Position numbers and translations under genes: made by a program | Part shown: positions 53,700-61,456 of the stretch, piece by piece | How positions within the stretch are numbered: the stretch's first letter is position 1 | Layout of the letters: each line of letters begins with the position of its first letter | The notes under the pieces: model-generated | Database searches by the model: none | What the model was told of the DNA's origin: nothing | The model's input: only the letters and a program-made list of their open reading frames with translations | Source: Gemmatales bacterium | Lineage (GTDB): Bacteria; Planctomycetota; Planctomycetia; Gemmatales; Gemmataceae | Direction: 5' to 3' | Assembly: GCA_026004675.1 (NCBI GenBank) | Contig: BPJP01000005.1 | Span: forward strand, 186,001-250,000 | Length of the DNA stretch: 64,000 nt

Positions 53700-54923
53700 A
53701 TGCCATCGAAACTTTACGTGATCGGCATCGGTGATGACGGGGTCGAGGGGCTCTCAGAGGAAGCCCGAGCCGTTCTCGACGGGGCCACGGTTTTGGCAGG
53801 CGGAAAGCGTGTGCTCGGCCTTCTCGCTGCTCATCCGGCGCAAAAAATCGAAATCGGCGCCAATCCGAGTGAACCTCTCGAGCGACTCCGCCAACTGTAT
53901 CGCCGGCAAAATTGCGTCGTTCTGGCGTCGGGAGACCCTTTGTTTTTCGGGATCGGTGGAAGATTGCTGGAAGCCATTCCTCGCGATGATCTGGTTTTTC
54001 TGCCCCACCTCAGCAGCATCCAGCTGGCATTTAGCCGGGCCAGGGAAACTTGGCATGACGCGGTGGTGATCAGTGTGCATGGCAGGCCCATGGACGCGTT
54101 GATCGCAGCCCTTGATCGAGGCGACGAAAAGATTGCCGTCTTGACCGACGACACCAATGATCCTGCCGCGGTTGCCCGACTTTTGATCGCTAGAGGCTGC
54201 GACCGACGTTATCGCATGTGGATCGGCGAACACCTCGGCGGTCACAAGGAACGCATCACGACGGGTTCCGCAGCACAGATCGTTCGACAATCATTCTCTC
54301 CGTTGAACGTTGTCCTCCTTTTGCCGAACCGATCCGGGCCGTTGGAGCAAGCGAACATGCCTCTCGCGGGAATTGCCGACGAAGCATTTGTACGTCGCGG
54401 CAATTTGATCACCAAAAGAGAAATCCGCCTGATTGTTCTTGGTTACCTCGAACTGCGAAAAGGAAACATCGTTTGGGACATCGGCGCCGGAAGTGGCGCG
54501 GTATCGATCGAAGCGGCGCGATGGAGCAGCGACCTTACCGTATATGCCGTGGAAAAATCAGCTTCGGCGATCGCGAAGATCGAAGAGAACCTTCGCCGAT
54601 TTTCGGTCACCAATGTTGCGGTAATTCATGGGGAAGCGCCCGACTGTCTGGCAGAGCTGCCGGATCCCGATGCCGTCTTTCTTGGCGGAAGCGGCGGGTC
54701 GCTACAATCGATTCTGGAGGCCGTGATGAGAAGACTAAAAGGAGGAGGTCGAATCGTCGCGAACTGCTTGACCATGGAAACGTTCAGTCGCGCATGGGAA
54801 GCGCTTTCGGGCTGGCAGCCTCAGGCGACGTCCGTGCAATTGGCGCGCTCGCGTCGATTGGGGCAAGGCCATTGTTTCGAGCCTGATCATCCGCTAATCA
54901 TTTTGCGAGCACGAAAACCATGA
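53700..54923 (+). CDS. cobL: Precorrin-6Y C5,15-methyltransferase, CbiE-CbiT fusion
   Basis: A 407-residue fusion. Residues 1 to about 205 are a CbiE tetrapyrrole methylase (KLYVIGIGDDGVEGLSEEA; VLASGDPLFFGIGGRLLEA). Residues about 215-407 are a CbiT methyltransferase-decarboxylase (NIVWDIGAGSGAVSIEAA SAM motif; DAVFLGGSGGSLQSILEA). The pair methylates C5 and C15 and removes the C12 acetate carboxyl on the way to cobyrinate. The overlapping CbiG and CbiF genes show the anaerobic (cobalt-early) route or a hybrid of it. Confidence 0.94.
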   Translation: MPSKLYVIGIGDDGVEGLSEEARAVLDGATVLAGGKRVLGLLAAHPAQKIEIGANPSEPLERLRQLYRRQNCVVLASGDPLFFGIGGRLLEAIPRDDLVFLPHLSSIQLAFSRARETWHDAVVISVHGRPMDALIAALDRGDEKIAVLTDDTNDPAAVARLLIARGCDRRYRMWIGEHLGGHKERITTGSAAQIVRQSFSPLNVVLLLPNRSGPLEQANMPLAGIADEAFVRRGNLITKREIRLIVLGYLELRKGNIVWDIGAGSGAVSIEAARWSSDLTVYAVEKSASAIAKIEENLRRFSVTNVAVIHGEAPDCLAELPDPDAVFLGGSGGSLQSILEAVMRRLKGGGRIVANCLTMETFSRAWEALSGWQPQATSVQLARSRRLGQGHCFEPDHPLIILRARKP

Positions 54924-56095
54924 AAGTTTTTCGCCGCGTGGCGCTCGTTGCTCTTACGGAAAAAGGAATTGAAAAAGCGCGCCAGTTGCGTGGGCGCTTG
55001 CGGAAGGGAGACCTCTACCGTCCAGAACCATTCGGTCCTTGCCAGCATGCGTGGGAAAAAGCGATCGGGTTGCCGCTGTCACAACATCTGCCAGAATGGT
55101 TTCAAACTTACGACCAAATCGTCTTTTTCCTTGCCGTCGGCGCCGTGGTTCGCTTGATTGCACCGTTGCTCGAATCGAAAAAACATGATCCGGGCGTTTT
55201 GGCGATCGATGAACAAGCGCATTTCGTCGTGCCGGTTTTGTCGGGACATGAAGGAGGCGCGAACACTTTCGCCCGCGTGGTTGCCGGGACGCTCGGGGCG
55301 ACCGCCGTCGTCACAACCGCGACCGATGCGACGGAGACAGCCGTCCTGGATGAAATCGCCGAAGACCTGGACGGTATCGTCGAGCCGAGCGAGTCATGGA
55401 AGCAGGCCGCCATGGCTCTGGTTCAGAATCACAACGCGATCATCGTTCAGGAAATCGGCCGCCGGGGCGTCTGGGTGGAGGAACACACCTGGCCATCCAA
55501 CACGATCTGTCTCCATTCCTTTGACAATATGCCAGATCGTTCGAACCAATTCGTGATTGGGATCAGTGACCATCTCCATGGCGACAAGCCTGTCGATCTT
55601 TGGATTCGGCCGGGAAGCCTCGTTGTCGGCGTGGGGTGCGAGCGAGGGATTTCGTCCGAAGCACTCGATGATGGCCTGACTCGTTTTCTCTCGGAATCGG
55701 GATTTTGCCGGCGAAGCGTACGTCGGCTGGCCACCGTGGATGTCAAACAGGACGAACAAGGGTTGATCGCATTCGCCGCCAGCAATCATTGGCAGCTCGA
55801 TTTCTATACGCCAACCGAATTGTCGCAAGTCGGCGAGGTGCCGAATCCGTCGCTCGTCGTGGAAAAGCTCATGGGCTGTGCGGGTGTTGCCGAGCCGGCG
55901 GCACTATTAGCTGCCGGCACCAGCCAATTGCTCGTGCCCAAACGAGTTGTGGCCTCTCCGCTGGCGAAACAGCGCATGACCTTCGCCCTGGCCCGCCTGG
56001 CTGACTTCCAGGAGGCCGGGCCGGCAACGGGGGCGAGTTGTCTTCGTCGGCGCCGGGCCGGGCGACCCAGGATATTTGACCGTCAAAGCCGCTAA
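54920..56095 (+). CDS. cbiG: Cobalt-precorrin-5A hydrolase, CbiG
   Basis: A 391-residue reading whose last 18 residues are probably out of frame. It overlaps the CobL gene by four bases. CbiG features are the N-terminal domain (VFFLAVGAVVRLIAPLLESK), then VVPVLSGHEGGANTFARVVA, and a C-terminal domain with GVGCERGISSEALDDGL and NPSLVVEKLMGCAGVAEPAA. It opens the delta-lactone of cobalt-precorrin-5A and releases acetaldehyde. The reading ends in an Arg-rich stretch while CbiF motifs begin in the next frame at once. Dropping one G of five at 56029-56033 makes a CbiG-CbiF fusion. Confidence 0.88.
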   Translation: MKVFRRVALVALTEKGIEKARQLRGRLRKGDLYRPEPFGPCQHAWEKAIGLPLSQHLPEWFQTYDQIVFFLAVGAVVRLIAPLLESKKHDPGVLAIDEQAHFVVPVLSGHEGGANTFARVVAGTLGATAVVTTATDATETAVLDEIAEDLDGIVEPSESWKQAAMALVQNHNAIIVQEIGRRGVWVEEHTWPSNTICLHSFDNMPDRSNQFVIGISDHLHGDKPVDLWIRPGSLVVGVGCERGISSEALDDGLTRFLSESGFCRRSVRRLATVDVKQDEQGLIAFAASNHWQLDFYTPTELSQVGEVPNPSLVVEKLMGCAGVAEPAALLAAGTSQLLVPKRVVASPLAKQRMTFALARLADFQEAGPATGASCLRRRRAGRPRIFDRQSR

Positions 56096-56810
56096 TCTTC
56101 TCCGCCGCGCGGACGTGGTTCTTTATGCTGGTTCCCTGATCCCCGAAACGATCCTGCGCCGTACCAACCCCAGGGCTGAATTGCATAATTCCGCTTATCT
56201 GACACTTGAAGAAACCGATTCGATCGTGCAGCAGGGGGTTGCCCAAGGCAAGCTCGTCGTCCGCCTGCATTCGGGGGACACGAGCATCTATAGCGCGATC
56301 GCCGAACAGATCGAGCGCTTGGACAAAGCGAAAATCCGCTACGAAGTCATCCCAGGGATCAGTGCCTTTCAGGCCGCTGCTGCTTTTCTGAAGACGGAAT
56401 GGACACTGCCTGGACGCGTACAGACAGTTATCCTCACGCGGGCGGAAGGGCGAACGAAAATGCCTTCTCGAGAAGCCCTCGAAAAGCTGGCTGTCCATCA
56501 AGCTACCTTGTGCCTTTTCTTAAGCGCCAAACTCGGAGACACGGTGCAGGAAAAACTGTTGTCGGCCTACCCGCCAGAAACACCCGTCGCCCTGTTTTAC
56601 CGCGTTACCTGGCCGGACCAGCAGGTGGTGCTGACGGAATTGCGGTCGTTGAGCAAGACGTTGAAAGAATGTGGCTTCACGCGTACGACGCTGATCGTTG
56701 TCGGCGAAGCTGTCGCTGGAATCGGCGGGCGGTCGAAACTCTATGATCCGCGACATGGCCACTTGTTTCGACCACGAACAGGCGAACGCGGAAATCGGCC
56801 GGGCGATTGA
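56034..56810 (+). CDS. cbiF: Precorrin-4 C11-methyltransferase, CbiF
   Basis: About 250 residues of a tetrapyrrole methylase that adds a methyl group at C11 of cobalt-precorrin-4. The family N-terminus RVVFVGAGPGDPGYLTVKAA starts at once where the CbiG frame loses meaning, and no start codon lies at its edge. The first listed start, TTG at 56076, would cut off the SAM-binding GAGPGDP loop. Later motifs are VVRLHSGDTSIYSAIAEQ, YEVIPGISAFQAAAAFL and PVALFYRVTWPDQQVV. Either a fusion with CbiG exists, with one extra base at 56029-56033, or a non-standard start is used. I favour the fusion. Confidence 0.85.
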   Translation, partial: RVVFVGAGPGDPGYLTVKAANLLRRADVVLYAGSLIPETILRRTNPRAELHNSAYLTLEETDSIVQQGVAQGKLVVRLHSGDTSIYSAIAEQIERLDKAKIRYEVIPGISAFQAAAAFLKTEWTLPGRVQTVILTRAEGRTKMPSREALEKLAVHQATLCLFLSAKLGDTVQEKLLSAYPPETPVALFYRVTWPDQQVVLTELRSLSKTLKECGFTRTTLIVVGEAVAGIGGRSKLYDPRHGHLFRPRTGERGNRPGD

Positions 56811-57283
56811 ACTTGCCATGGTGCTGGTTTGCTCCGCTGCCTCAGTCGCTCCTGCGAAAAGACTCGAAAAGAACCGGCAGGGAATTCATTTGGCCGCGTG
56901 TCGGCGTTAGACTATACTTGTGTCGGCACTAGTTGCCGGCCGCCTGGCCACGCAAGGCGGCGGGAAATCCGTCTTCACCGGCTGACAAAGGGTCGTACAC
57001 GTATCGAAATCGGATTGCCTTTCGGAACCGTCCACCATTCCCTCGTGCGTTTTTTCGCTGGCGCGGTCGCCTTCCCCGAAAACTCGATGGGGGATAAGAT
57101 GGAGTTTAAATCAATCCATTTGATCGTGTTGGGCGACAGCTTGTGCAGATGGAGGTTTGGCGGTGGTCTGCTGTAGCGGGATGGGTGGACCGAGTTCAGA
57201 TCGTGGTTGTGGCGCCTTTCTTGAGCCGGCTCAGGATGACGATGAAGCGCGAAAGCGGCGGCCAAAGGCGCGGAGGCTCTTTC
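56811..57283. other. Leader/intergenic region before the RRM gene
   Basis: About 470 bases with no credible gene. It should contain the promoter and leader of the RNA-binding protein. GGAGG at 57272-57276 is the ribosome-binding site of that gene. I see no clear cold-shock box, but this type of protein often has a long leader. Confidence 0.4.
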
Positions 57284-57598
57284 ATGGCGAAGAACATCTA
57301 TGTAGGCAATCTGGTTTGGGAATGCACGCAGGACGACCTCTACTCGTTGTTCTCTCAGCACGGTCAGGTCATTTCCTCGGAGGTGATCCGCGACCGTCAA
57401 ACCGGCCGCTCGCGCGGCTTCGGCTTCGTGCAGATGGAAAACGATGATGAGGCCTTGCGGGCGATCGACGCGTTGAACGGCTACGATTACAAGGGCCGAC
57501 CGCTGACCGTGAATGAAGCACGACCTCGGGAAGAACGTCCGCCGCGTAGTGGCGGCTACGGCAACCGTGGCGGTTATCGTGGCGGTCCCAGACGCTGA
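57284..57598 (+). CDS. Small RNA-binding protein with one RRM and Gly/Arg-rich tail
   Basis: A 104-residue protein. ATG 57284 is fixed by the GGAGG upstream and by the RNP-2 motif KNIYVGNLVW at the very start. RNP-1 is RGFGFVQM, and the aromatic residues that stack on RNA are present. The tail is Arg/Gly/Tyr-rich (GGYGNRGGYRGGP). Such RRM proteins are common in cyanobacteria and planctomycetes and act on mRNA in the cold or under stress. The longer frame from 57143 lacks any conserved part. Confidence 0.93.
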   Translation: MAKNIYVGNLVWECTQDDLYSLFSQHGQVISSEVIRDRQTGRSRGFGFVQMENDDEALRAIDALNGYDYKGRPLTVNEARPREERPPRSGGYGNRGGYRGGPRR

Positions 57599-57627
57599 TC
57601 ATCGCTCATGTCTTCTCAAAAAAATCA

Positions 57628-57656
57628 GGCCTCGCGACGCCAAGCGTTGCGAGGCC
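57628..57656. terminator. Bidirectional rho-independent terminator
   Basis: A 12-base stem (GCCTCGCGACGC / GCGTTGCGAGGC, one G-T pair) with a CAA loop lies between the convergent RRM and Cys-rich genes. Reading on the minus strand, it is followed by a T-run of seven after TGA, so it is best for the Cys-rich gene. On the plus strand a run of five T comes later, at about 57674. Confidence 0.8.
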
Positions 57657-57687
57657 CGGGGGTCTTTGCAACTTTTTCGGACCAAAC

Positions 57688-58770
57688 CTACTTCGAAGCA
57701 CGATCTTCGAGCGTGATCGATCGTGCCTGGTAAAGCGGGCCGCCCAAGAACACCGTGCCCTTGTCCCGGATGATCTGGCCATGGACCGTTACGAGGTCCC
57801 CCTCGCGGTAATCGTCCATGCGAACATCCCGAGCAAGGATGACGCTTCCACCGTAGAGATCATCGTTCTCCAACGGAGCATAGCGCACAACCCAGAGTCC
57901 GCCGTCGGCATGAACGAATTGCAGCTGCCCGGTGAGCCAGCTGTAATCCGGTGCGTGACCAACACGCGTTTCATACCGACGGCTTAGCTCAAAAGGGTTC
58001 TTGGTCTCCACCGTTAAGGAACGATGCGAAGGCACGCTCACTTCTTTGCCCTTGGGCAGTTCCTTGCCTTCCTTGGGAGCGGGAATGGGTTCCGGATGCG
58101 TGTGGGCCGGGGCACCACAGGGATCGCAGCAGCAATCGCAGCAGTCGTTGTGACGGCGATTGCGGAACCAGCGACGAAGCCGGACGAACAAGCCTTCACG
58201 GCAGCAATCGTCGCAGCAATCGCAAGGGCCGCACCCGCCGCAGCACTTGGTTTCGCAGCAAATCGGTTTGCAGCACACAGGCTTGCAGCAGACAGGTTTG
58301 CAGCAGACTGGCTTGCAGCACACAGGCTTGCAGCACACAGGTTTGCAGCAAACGGGCTTGCAGCAAACAGGCTTGCACACCGGCTGGCAGCACGGATCGC
58401 AGCAGTCGTCGCAGCAACGACGGCTGAACCAACGACGCAGACGATCGCGAAGTCTTTCGCGGCAGCAGTCGTCGCAGCACGGGTCGCAGCACTTGGTTTC
58501 GCAGCAAATCGGCTTGCAGCACACAGGCTTGCAGCAGACAGGTTTGCAGCAGACAGGCTTGCACACCGGCTGGCAGCAAACAGGTTCGCAGCAGCAATCA
58601 TCCCGGCGGAAACGATCGCGCAGTCGCGCGAAAAATCCGCGATGATCGCAGCAGGATCCGCAGTCGCAACAGATGTTGCAGGGGTTGCAACTCGCACCAC
58701 AATGCCCAGCTGGGGCCGGATCCGCGCCCGTAAGCCAGGCCGTGGTTAGTAACAAAAACGCAGCATTCAC
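57688..58770 (-). CDS. Secreted Cys-rich protein with Cys-Cys-Lys-Pro-Val repeats
   Basis: A 360-residue protein. A signal peptide (AAFLLLTTAWLTGADPAPA) leads into about 215 residues of repeats: KPVCC units in two blocks, one of about six near residues 70-95 and one of about nine near 130-170, separated by CCDPCCDDCC and Arg-rich linkers (REGLFVRLRRWFRNRR). Residues about 250-360 form a non-repetitive C-terminal domain (SRRYETRVGHAPDYSWLTGQ). The Cys pairs suggest metal or disulfide chemistry in the envelope. I know no family by this repeat. DNA repeats of 15 bases underlie it, so copy number may vary between strains. Confidence 0.85.
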   Translation of the reverse strand: MNAAFLLLTTAWLTGADPAPAGHCGASCNPCNICCDCGSCCDHRGFFARLRDRFRRDDCCCEPVCCQPVCKPVCCKPVCCKPVCCKPICCETKCCDPCCDDCCRERLRDRLRRWFSRRCCDDCCDPCCQPVCKPVCCKPVCCKPVCCKPVCCKPVCCKPVCCKPVCCKPICCETKCCGGCGPCDCCDDCCREGLFVRLRRWFRNRRHNDCCDCCCDPCGAPAHTHPEPIPAPKEGKELPKGKEVSVPSHRSLTVETKNPFELSRRYETRVGHAPDYSWLTGQLQFVHADGGLWVVRYAPLENDDLYGGSVILARDVRMDDYREGDLVTVHGQIIRDKGTVFLGGPLYQARSITLEDRASK

Positions 58771-59620
58771 GAGAAATCCTCCGTACGGGGTGACATCCAG
58801 CTCCGAGCTTCAGCCAACTGCCTCGAAGGCTTGACTGGTCGACCGAAGCCCACTGATTCCGTCTCCTCTCCGTTTCTTTGCCGAAATCGGCAGAACCGGC
58901 CCTCATTCGAAGTGACCCGGTTTTACCGAACTCTGACTCTTGTTTCGGCACACCAGGGGGCGTTCCTTTAGCAGCTTTACCAAAATCCCTTAGCGTGCCG
59001 AATTTTCCCCGTAATGCGATTTTCTTCGCTGCGCTGCCGAGATTCTCTGCGTCCTCTCCCCCCACCCCCCCAATCCACCGCCAGTTGACGGTATTGCGCA
59101 TCGAGCTGACTCCTCGCCCGTCGCCGAAAACACCGTCAGTTGACGGTGCCTCGCTCCCTCTCTTCCGCGACAGCAAGACAGAAGAGCGGAGCCGAGGAGG
59201 CGCGAGTTGCCCGAAACTACCGTTTGCTGACGGTGGTCCTCGTCGCACGAACGGCACGACACTCCGATAACACCGTTTGGTGACGGTACTTTCTGGTCGA
59301 ATTCCAACCAGCGCGGCCAAAATTCGACCGAAACCACCGTTTGGTGACGGTCGCTTAGGCGGCGCTCATCTCTGGCGCCCAGGCTTCGCCTGAACACCCA
59401 GCGCCATGAGACTCTGACTCGTGGGCCGAAATTCACCGTCAGTTGACGGTGGACCAGCTAAATTGCGTAAAAGAGGTGGCTAATTCCGCAATAATCCCAA
59501 CCACTGCCCAGCGCGCACCGGTAGCTCCTGCCCGGCCCCTTTCGTGCGGCAATCCAGGTAGCAGCGAGAGTTCGGCAATCTCGCCAATGCCGCTGTTGGC
59601 TTTGGCTCGACACCCGAAAA
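58771..59620. other. Intergenic region with six palindromic repeats
   Basis: About 850 bases without a credible gene. The left part is C-rich; the right part holds the repeat cluster described separately. The promoter of the Cys-rich gene should lie at its left edge and the end of the selenoprotein transcript at its right edge. Confidence 0.6.
59077..59451. repeat. Six copies of a 16-bp imperfect palindrome
   Basis: Copies lie at 59077-59092, 59132-59147, 59219-59234, 59272-59287, 59336-59351 and 59436-59451. Consensus is ACCGTCAGTTGACGGT or ACCGTTTGGTGACGGT; the outer ACCG...TGACGGT is fixed. Start-to-start spacing is 55, 87, 53, 64 and 100 bases. The sequences between are not conserved, so it is not a CRISPR array. 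Binding sites for a dimeric regulator or a small palindromic repeat family are both possible. Confidence 0.85.
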
Positions 59621-59971
59621 TCAGGCGAATTGTTGCTCGTAAACCTCTTCGTTGAATCCAACCACGAGGGTTTTCCCCGTGCGGAGAACAGGGGCACGAA
59701 GGTTGCCCGTCGGTCCGAGCAGGTGTGCCAACAACTCATCGTCTTTGGGCGGATGGTTCTTCATGTCGAACTCAGCGACTTTTTTGCCTTTGGCGACAAT
59801 GATCTTGTTGACTTGCTTGGCTAATTCCAAAGCATCCGCGGCGCCGAGTTTTTCGCTCTTGGCGTCGGAAGTTTTCGCAGGTTGCACTGCTTTCTCCTCA
59901 AGAAACTCTTGAGCTTTTCGGCATGACGTTCAGCCTTTGCGGTGGTACATCCAGTCGATTTTTTTGGCCAT
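59621..59971 (-). CDS. ArsC-family selenoprotein (in-frame UGA as selenocysteine)
   Basis: A 116-residue thioredoxin-fold protein when the UGA at 59930-59932 is read as Sec (residue 14). The reading WMYHRKGUTSCRKAQEFLEE gives a U-x-x-C redox site just where ArsC/Spx-like proteins have CxxC. The C-terminal part GPTGNLRAPVLRTGKTLVVG then FNEEVYEQ is the mark of the ArsC family (seleno)protein group of planctomycetes, which is why I trust the frame. ATG 59971 lies 15 bases after the moeB stop; ATG 59950 is an alternative. A perfect seven-base stem with a GTT loop follows the UGA. Ordinary callers would start at GTG 59887 and lose the active site. Confidence 0.88.
59897..59913 (-). promoter_or_regulatory. 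Candidate bacterial SECIS element
   Basis: The mRNA folds CTCAAGA-GUU-UCUUGAG, a perfect seven-base-pair stem with a three-base loop. The loop opens with G, 24 bases after the UGA, followed by U. This agrees with the known rule for bacterial SECIS hairpins (a G in the first two loop bases, some 16-37 bases past the UGA) recognised by SelB. Confidence 0.75.
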
Positions 59972-59986
59972 CTCTTCGGTTCCCAA

Positions 59987-61191
59987 TCAAGCTCGTGTTA
60001 ATAGGTCGGCAAACTCGGATCGATCCGGCGGGGCCCACTCGAGGATGCCGCCTTTGAGGTTTTTGACTTTCTGAAAACCCGCCTGCCGGAGGAAAGCGAG
60101 TCGCTTTCAGACTGCGCATGCCGCTTCTACAGTGGATGACCATTTCGCGGGCACTGTCCAACTCGTGCATGCGGTCGGGCAATTGCGGCAAGGGAATCAA
60201 CTTGCTATTGGCCAGGCGACAGATGTCGTATTCCTCCGGATTACGAACATCCACGATCAAAAGATCATCGCCCCGGTCCAGGCGCCTTTTCAATTCCTCG
60301 ACGGTGATTTCCAAACCATCCGACTCAGCCGGCGCGTCGGCTTCCTCGCCGCGGATGCCGCAGAATTGTTCATAGTCGATCAATTGGGTGATCGTGGGCT
60401 GGTCGCCGCAGATCGGGCATTTGGGATTGCGCCGAACGCGAAATTCCTGAAACGTCATTTCCAACGCATCATAAAGAAGGAGCCTCCCGATCAAAGAAGA
60501 ACCCTTATTGAGAATCAACTTGATCGCTTCGGTCGCCTGGATGCAGCCGATCAGCCCCGGCAGGATGCCGAGCACACCCCCTTCGGCACAACTGGGGACC
60601 TCGCCGGGAGGCGGCGGCTCGGGGTAGAGACAGCGATAGCACGGACCGTGCGGCGGAAAGAAGACCGACGCCTGCCCGTCGAAGCGGAAAATACTGCCAT
60701 AGACGTTGGGTTTCTTTTGCAGCACGCACACATCATTGACAAGATAACGCGTCGGAAAATTGTCCGTGCCGTCGATGATGATGTCGTACGGCTCGCAGAT
60801 GGCCATGGCGTTTTCGCTCGTCAGGCGGGTTTCATACGTGTCGATCTGTATGTCGGGATTGATGGCCTGAAGGCGTTCTTTGGCGGATTGGAGCTTGGGT
60901 CGGCCAACGTCGGGGTGTGCCGTGCAAAACCTGCCTTTGCAGATTACTGAAATCAACAACATCGAAATCGACGATGCCGATTCGACCGACGCCGGCAGCC
61001 GCCAGGTACAGTCCCAACGGGGAGCCAAGCCCGCCGGCACCGATCAACAGAATCGACGAAGCCTTGAGCCGTTTTTGCCCCGCCAAGGCGACCTCCGGCA
61101 TGATCAAATGCCGACTGTAGCGGGCAATTTCCTGAGGCGTCAATTGCACCCGTTCCGCGCGGTCTCCAAGAAGGTCGAATGCGAATGCCAT
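59987..61191 (-). CDS. moeB: MoeB/ThiF adenylyltransferase with rhodanese domain, two apparent +1 frameshifts
   Basis: E1-like enzyme that adenylates the C-terminus of MoaD/ThiS-type sulfur carriers; the rhodanese part supplies sulfur. The N-terminus has ILLIGAGGLGSPLGLYLAAA (ATP site). The frame breaks after RQVLHGTP and resumes DVGRPKLQSAKERLQ when one base is removed from the run of four G (plus strand) at 60912-60915. Zinc Cys pairs CYRCLYP and CPICGD are present. The rhodanese loop is VIHCRSGMRSLK; a second extra base (three T at 60105-60107) must be dropped to read RLAFLRQAGFQKVKNLKGGI and end at 59987. Full length is about 400 residues. It is co-transcribed with the selenoprotein. Confidence 0.85.
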
Positions 61192-61391
61192 GTTGCGTTC
61201 TCAAATTCTGTGGGAGTCGAAGTTGCCACGATTGCCATGCGGTCATTGTACCGCCCAGCCGTTTTTGGCGAGAGGGGGAACGTGGTTGCCACGCCCCCCG
61301 TTTCAGGGCGAACCACCCGAGCGTCGAGTGACATCTCGATCGAATCAAGCATATCCATCGCATGGCCTTTGGGTTGGCGAAAAATTTTTTG

Positions 61392-61420
61392 TTGCAGGTC
61401 AATATCGACGTGAGTAAAAT
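61392..61420 (+). promoter_or_regulatory. Candidate promoter reading into the cassette array
   Basis: TTGCAG, a 17-base spacer and TAAAAT fit a sigma-70 promoter, 37 bases before the ATG at 61457. It could drive the first cassette gene. Confidence 0.4.
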
Positions 61421-61456
61421 ACGATTAAATTGATTCTCGTTTTTCGGAATCGCCCG

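Noticed and set aside
58190..58600. Tandem DNA repeats of 15 bases as a non-coding satellite
   Set aside because: They encode the KPVCC units in a 360-residue frame with a signal peptide and a normal C-terminal domain, so they are coding repeats.
58038..58700. Long Ala-rich reading on either strand of the Cys-rich gene (for example 58024-58749 on the plus strand)
   Set aside because: It is a by-product of the repetitive Cys/Pro codons of the real gene; no start signal or domain is seen.
59077..59451. Possible CRISPR array in the palindrome cluster
   Set aside because: The repeats are only 16 bases, vary in the middle, are spaced 53-100 bases apart, and no cas gene is near.
59621..59887. An 88-residue protein starting at GTG 59887
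   Set aside because: The start has no ribosome-binding site, and the frame upstream contains the U-x-x-C active site of the same family across one UGA.
61192..61456. attI site or a third attC at the left end of the cassette array
   Set aside because: GTTGC-type strings occur, but no matching box pair or pairing arms could be found.
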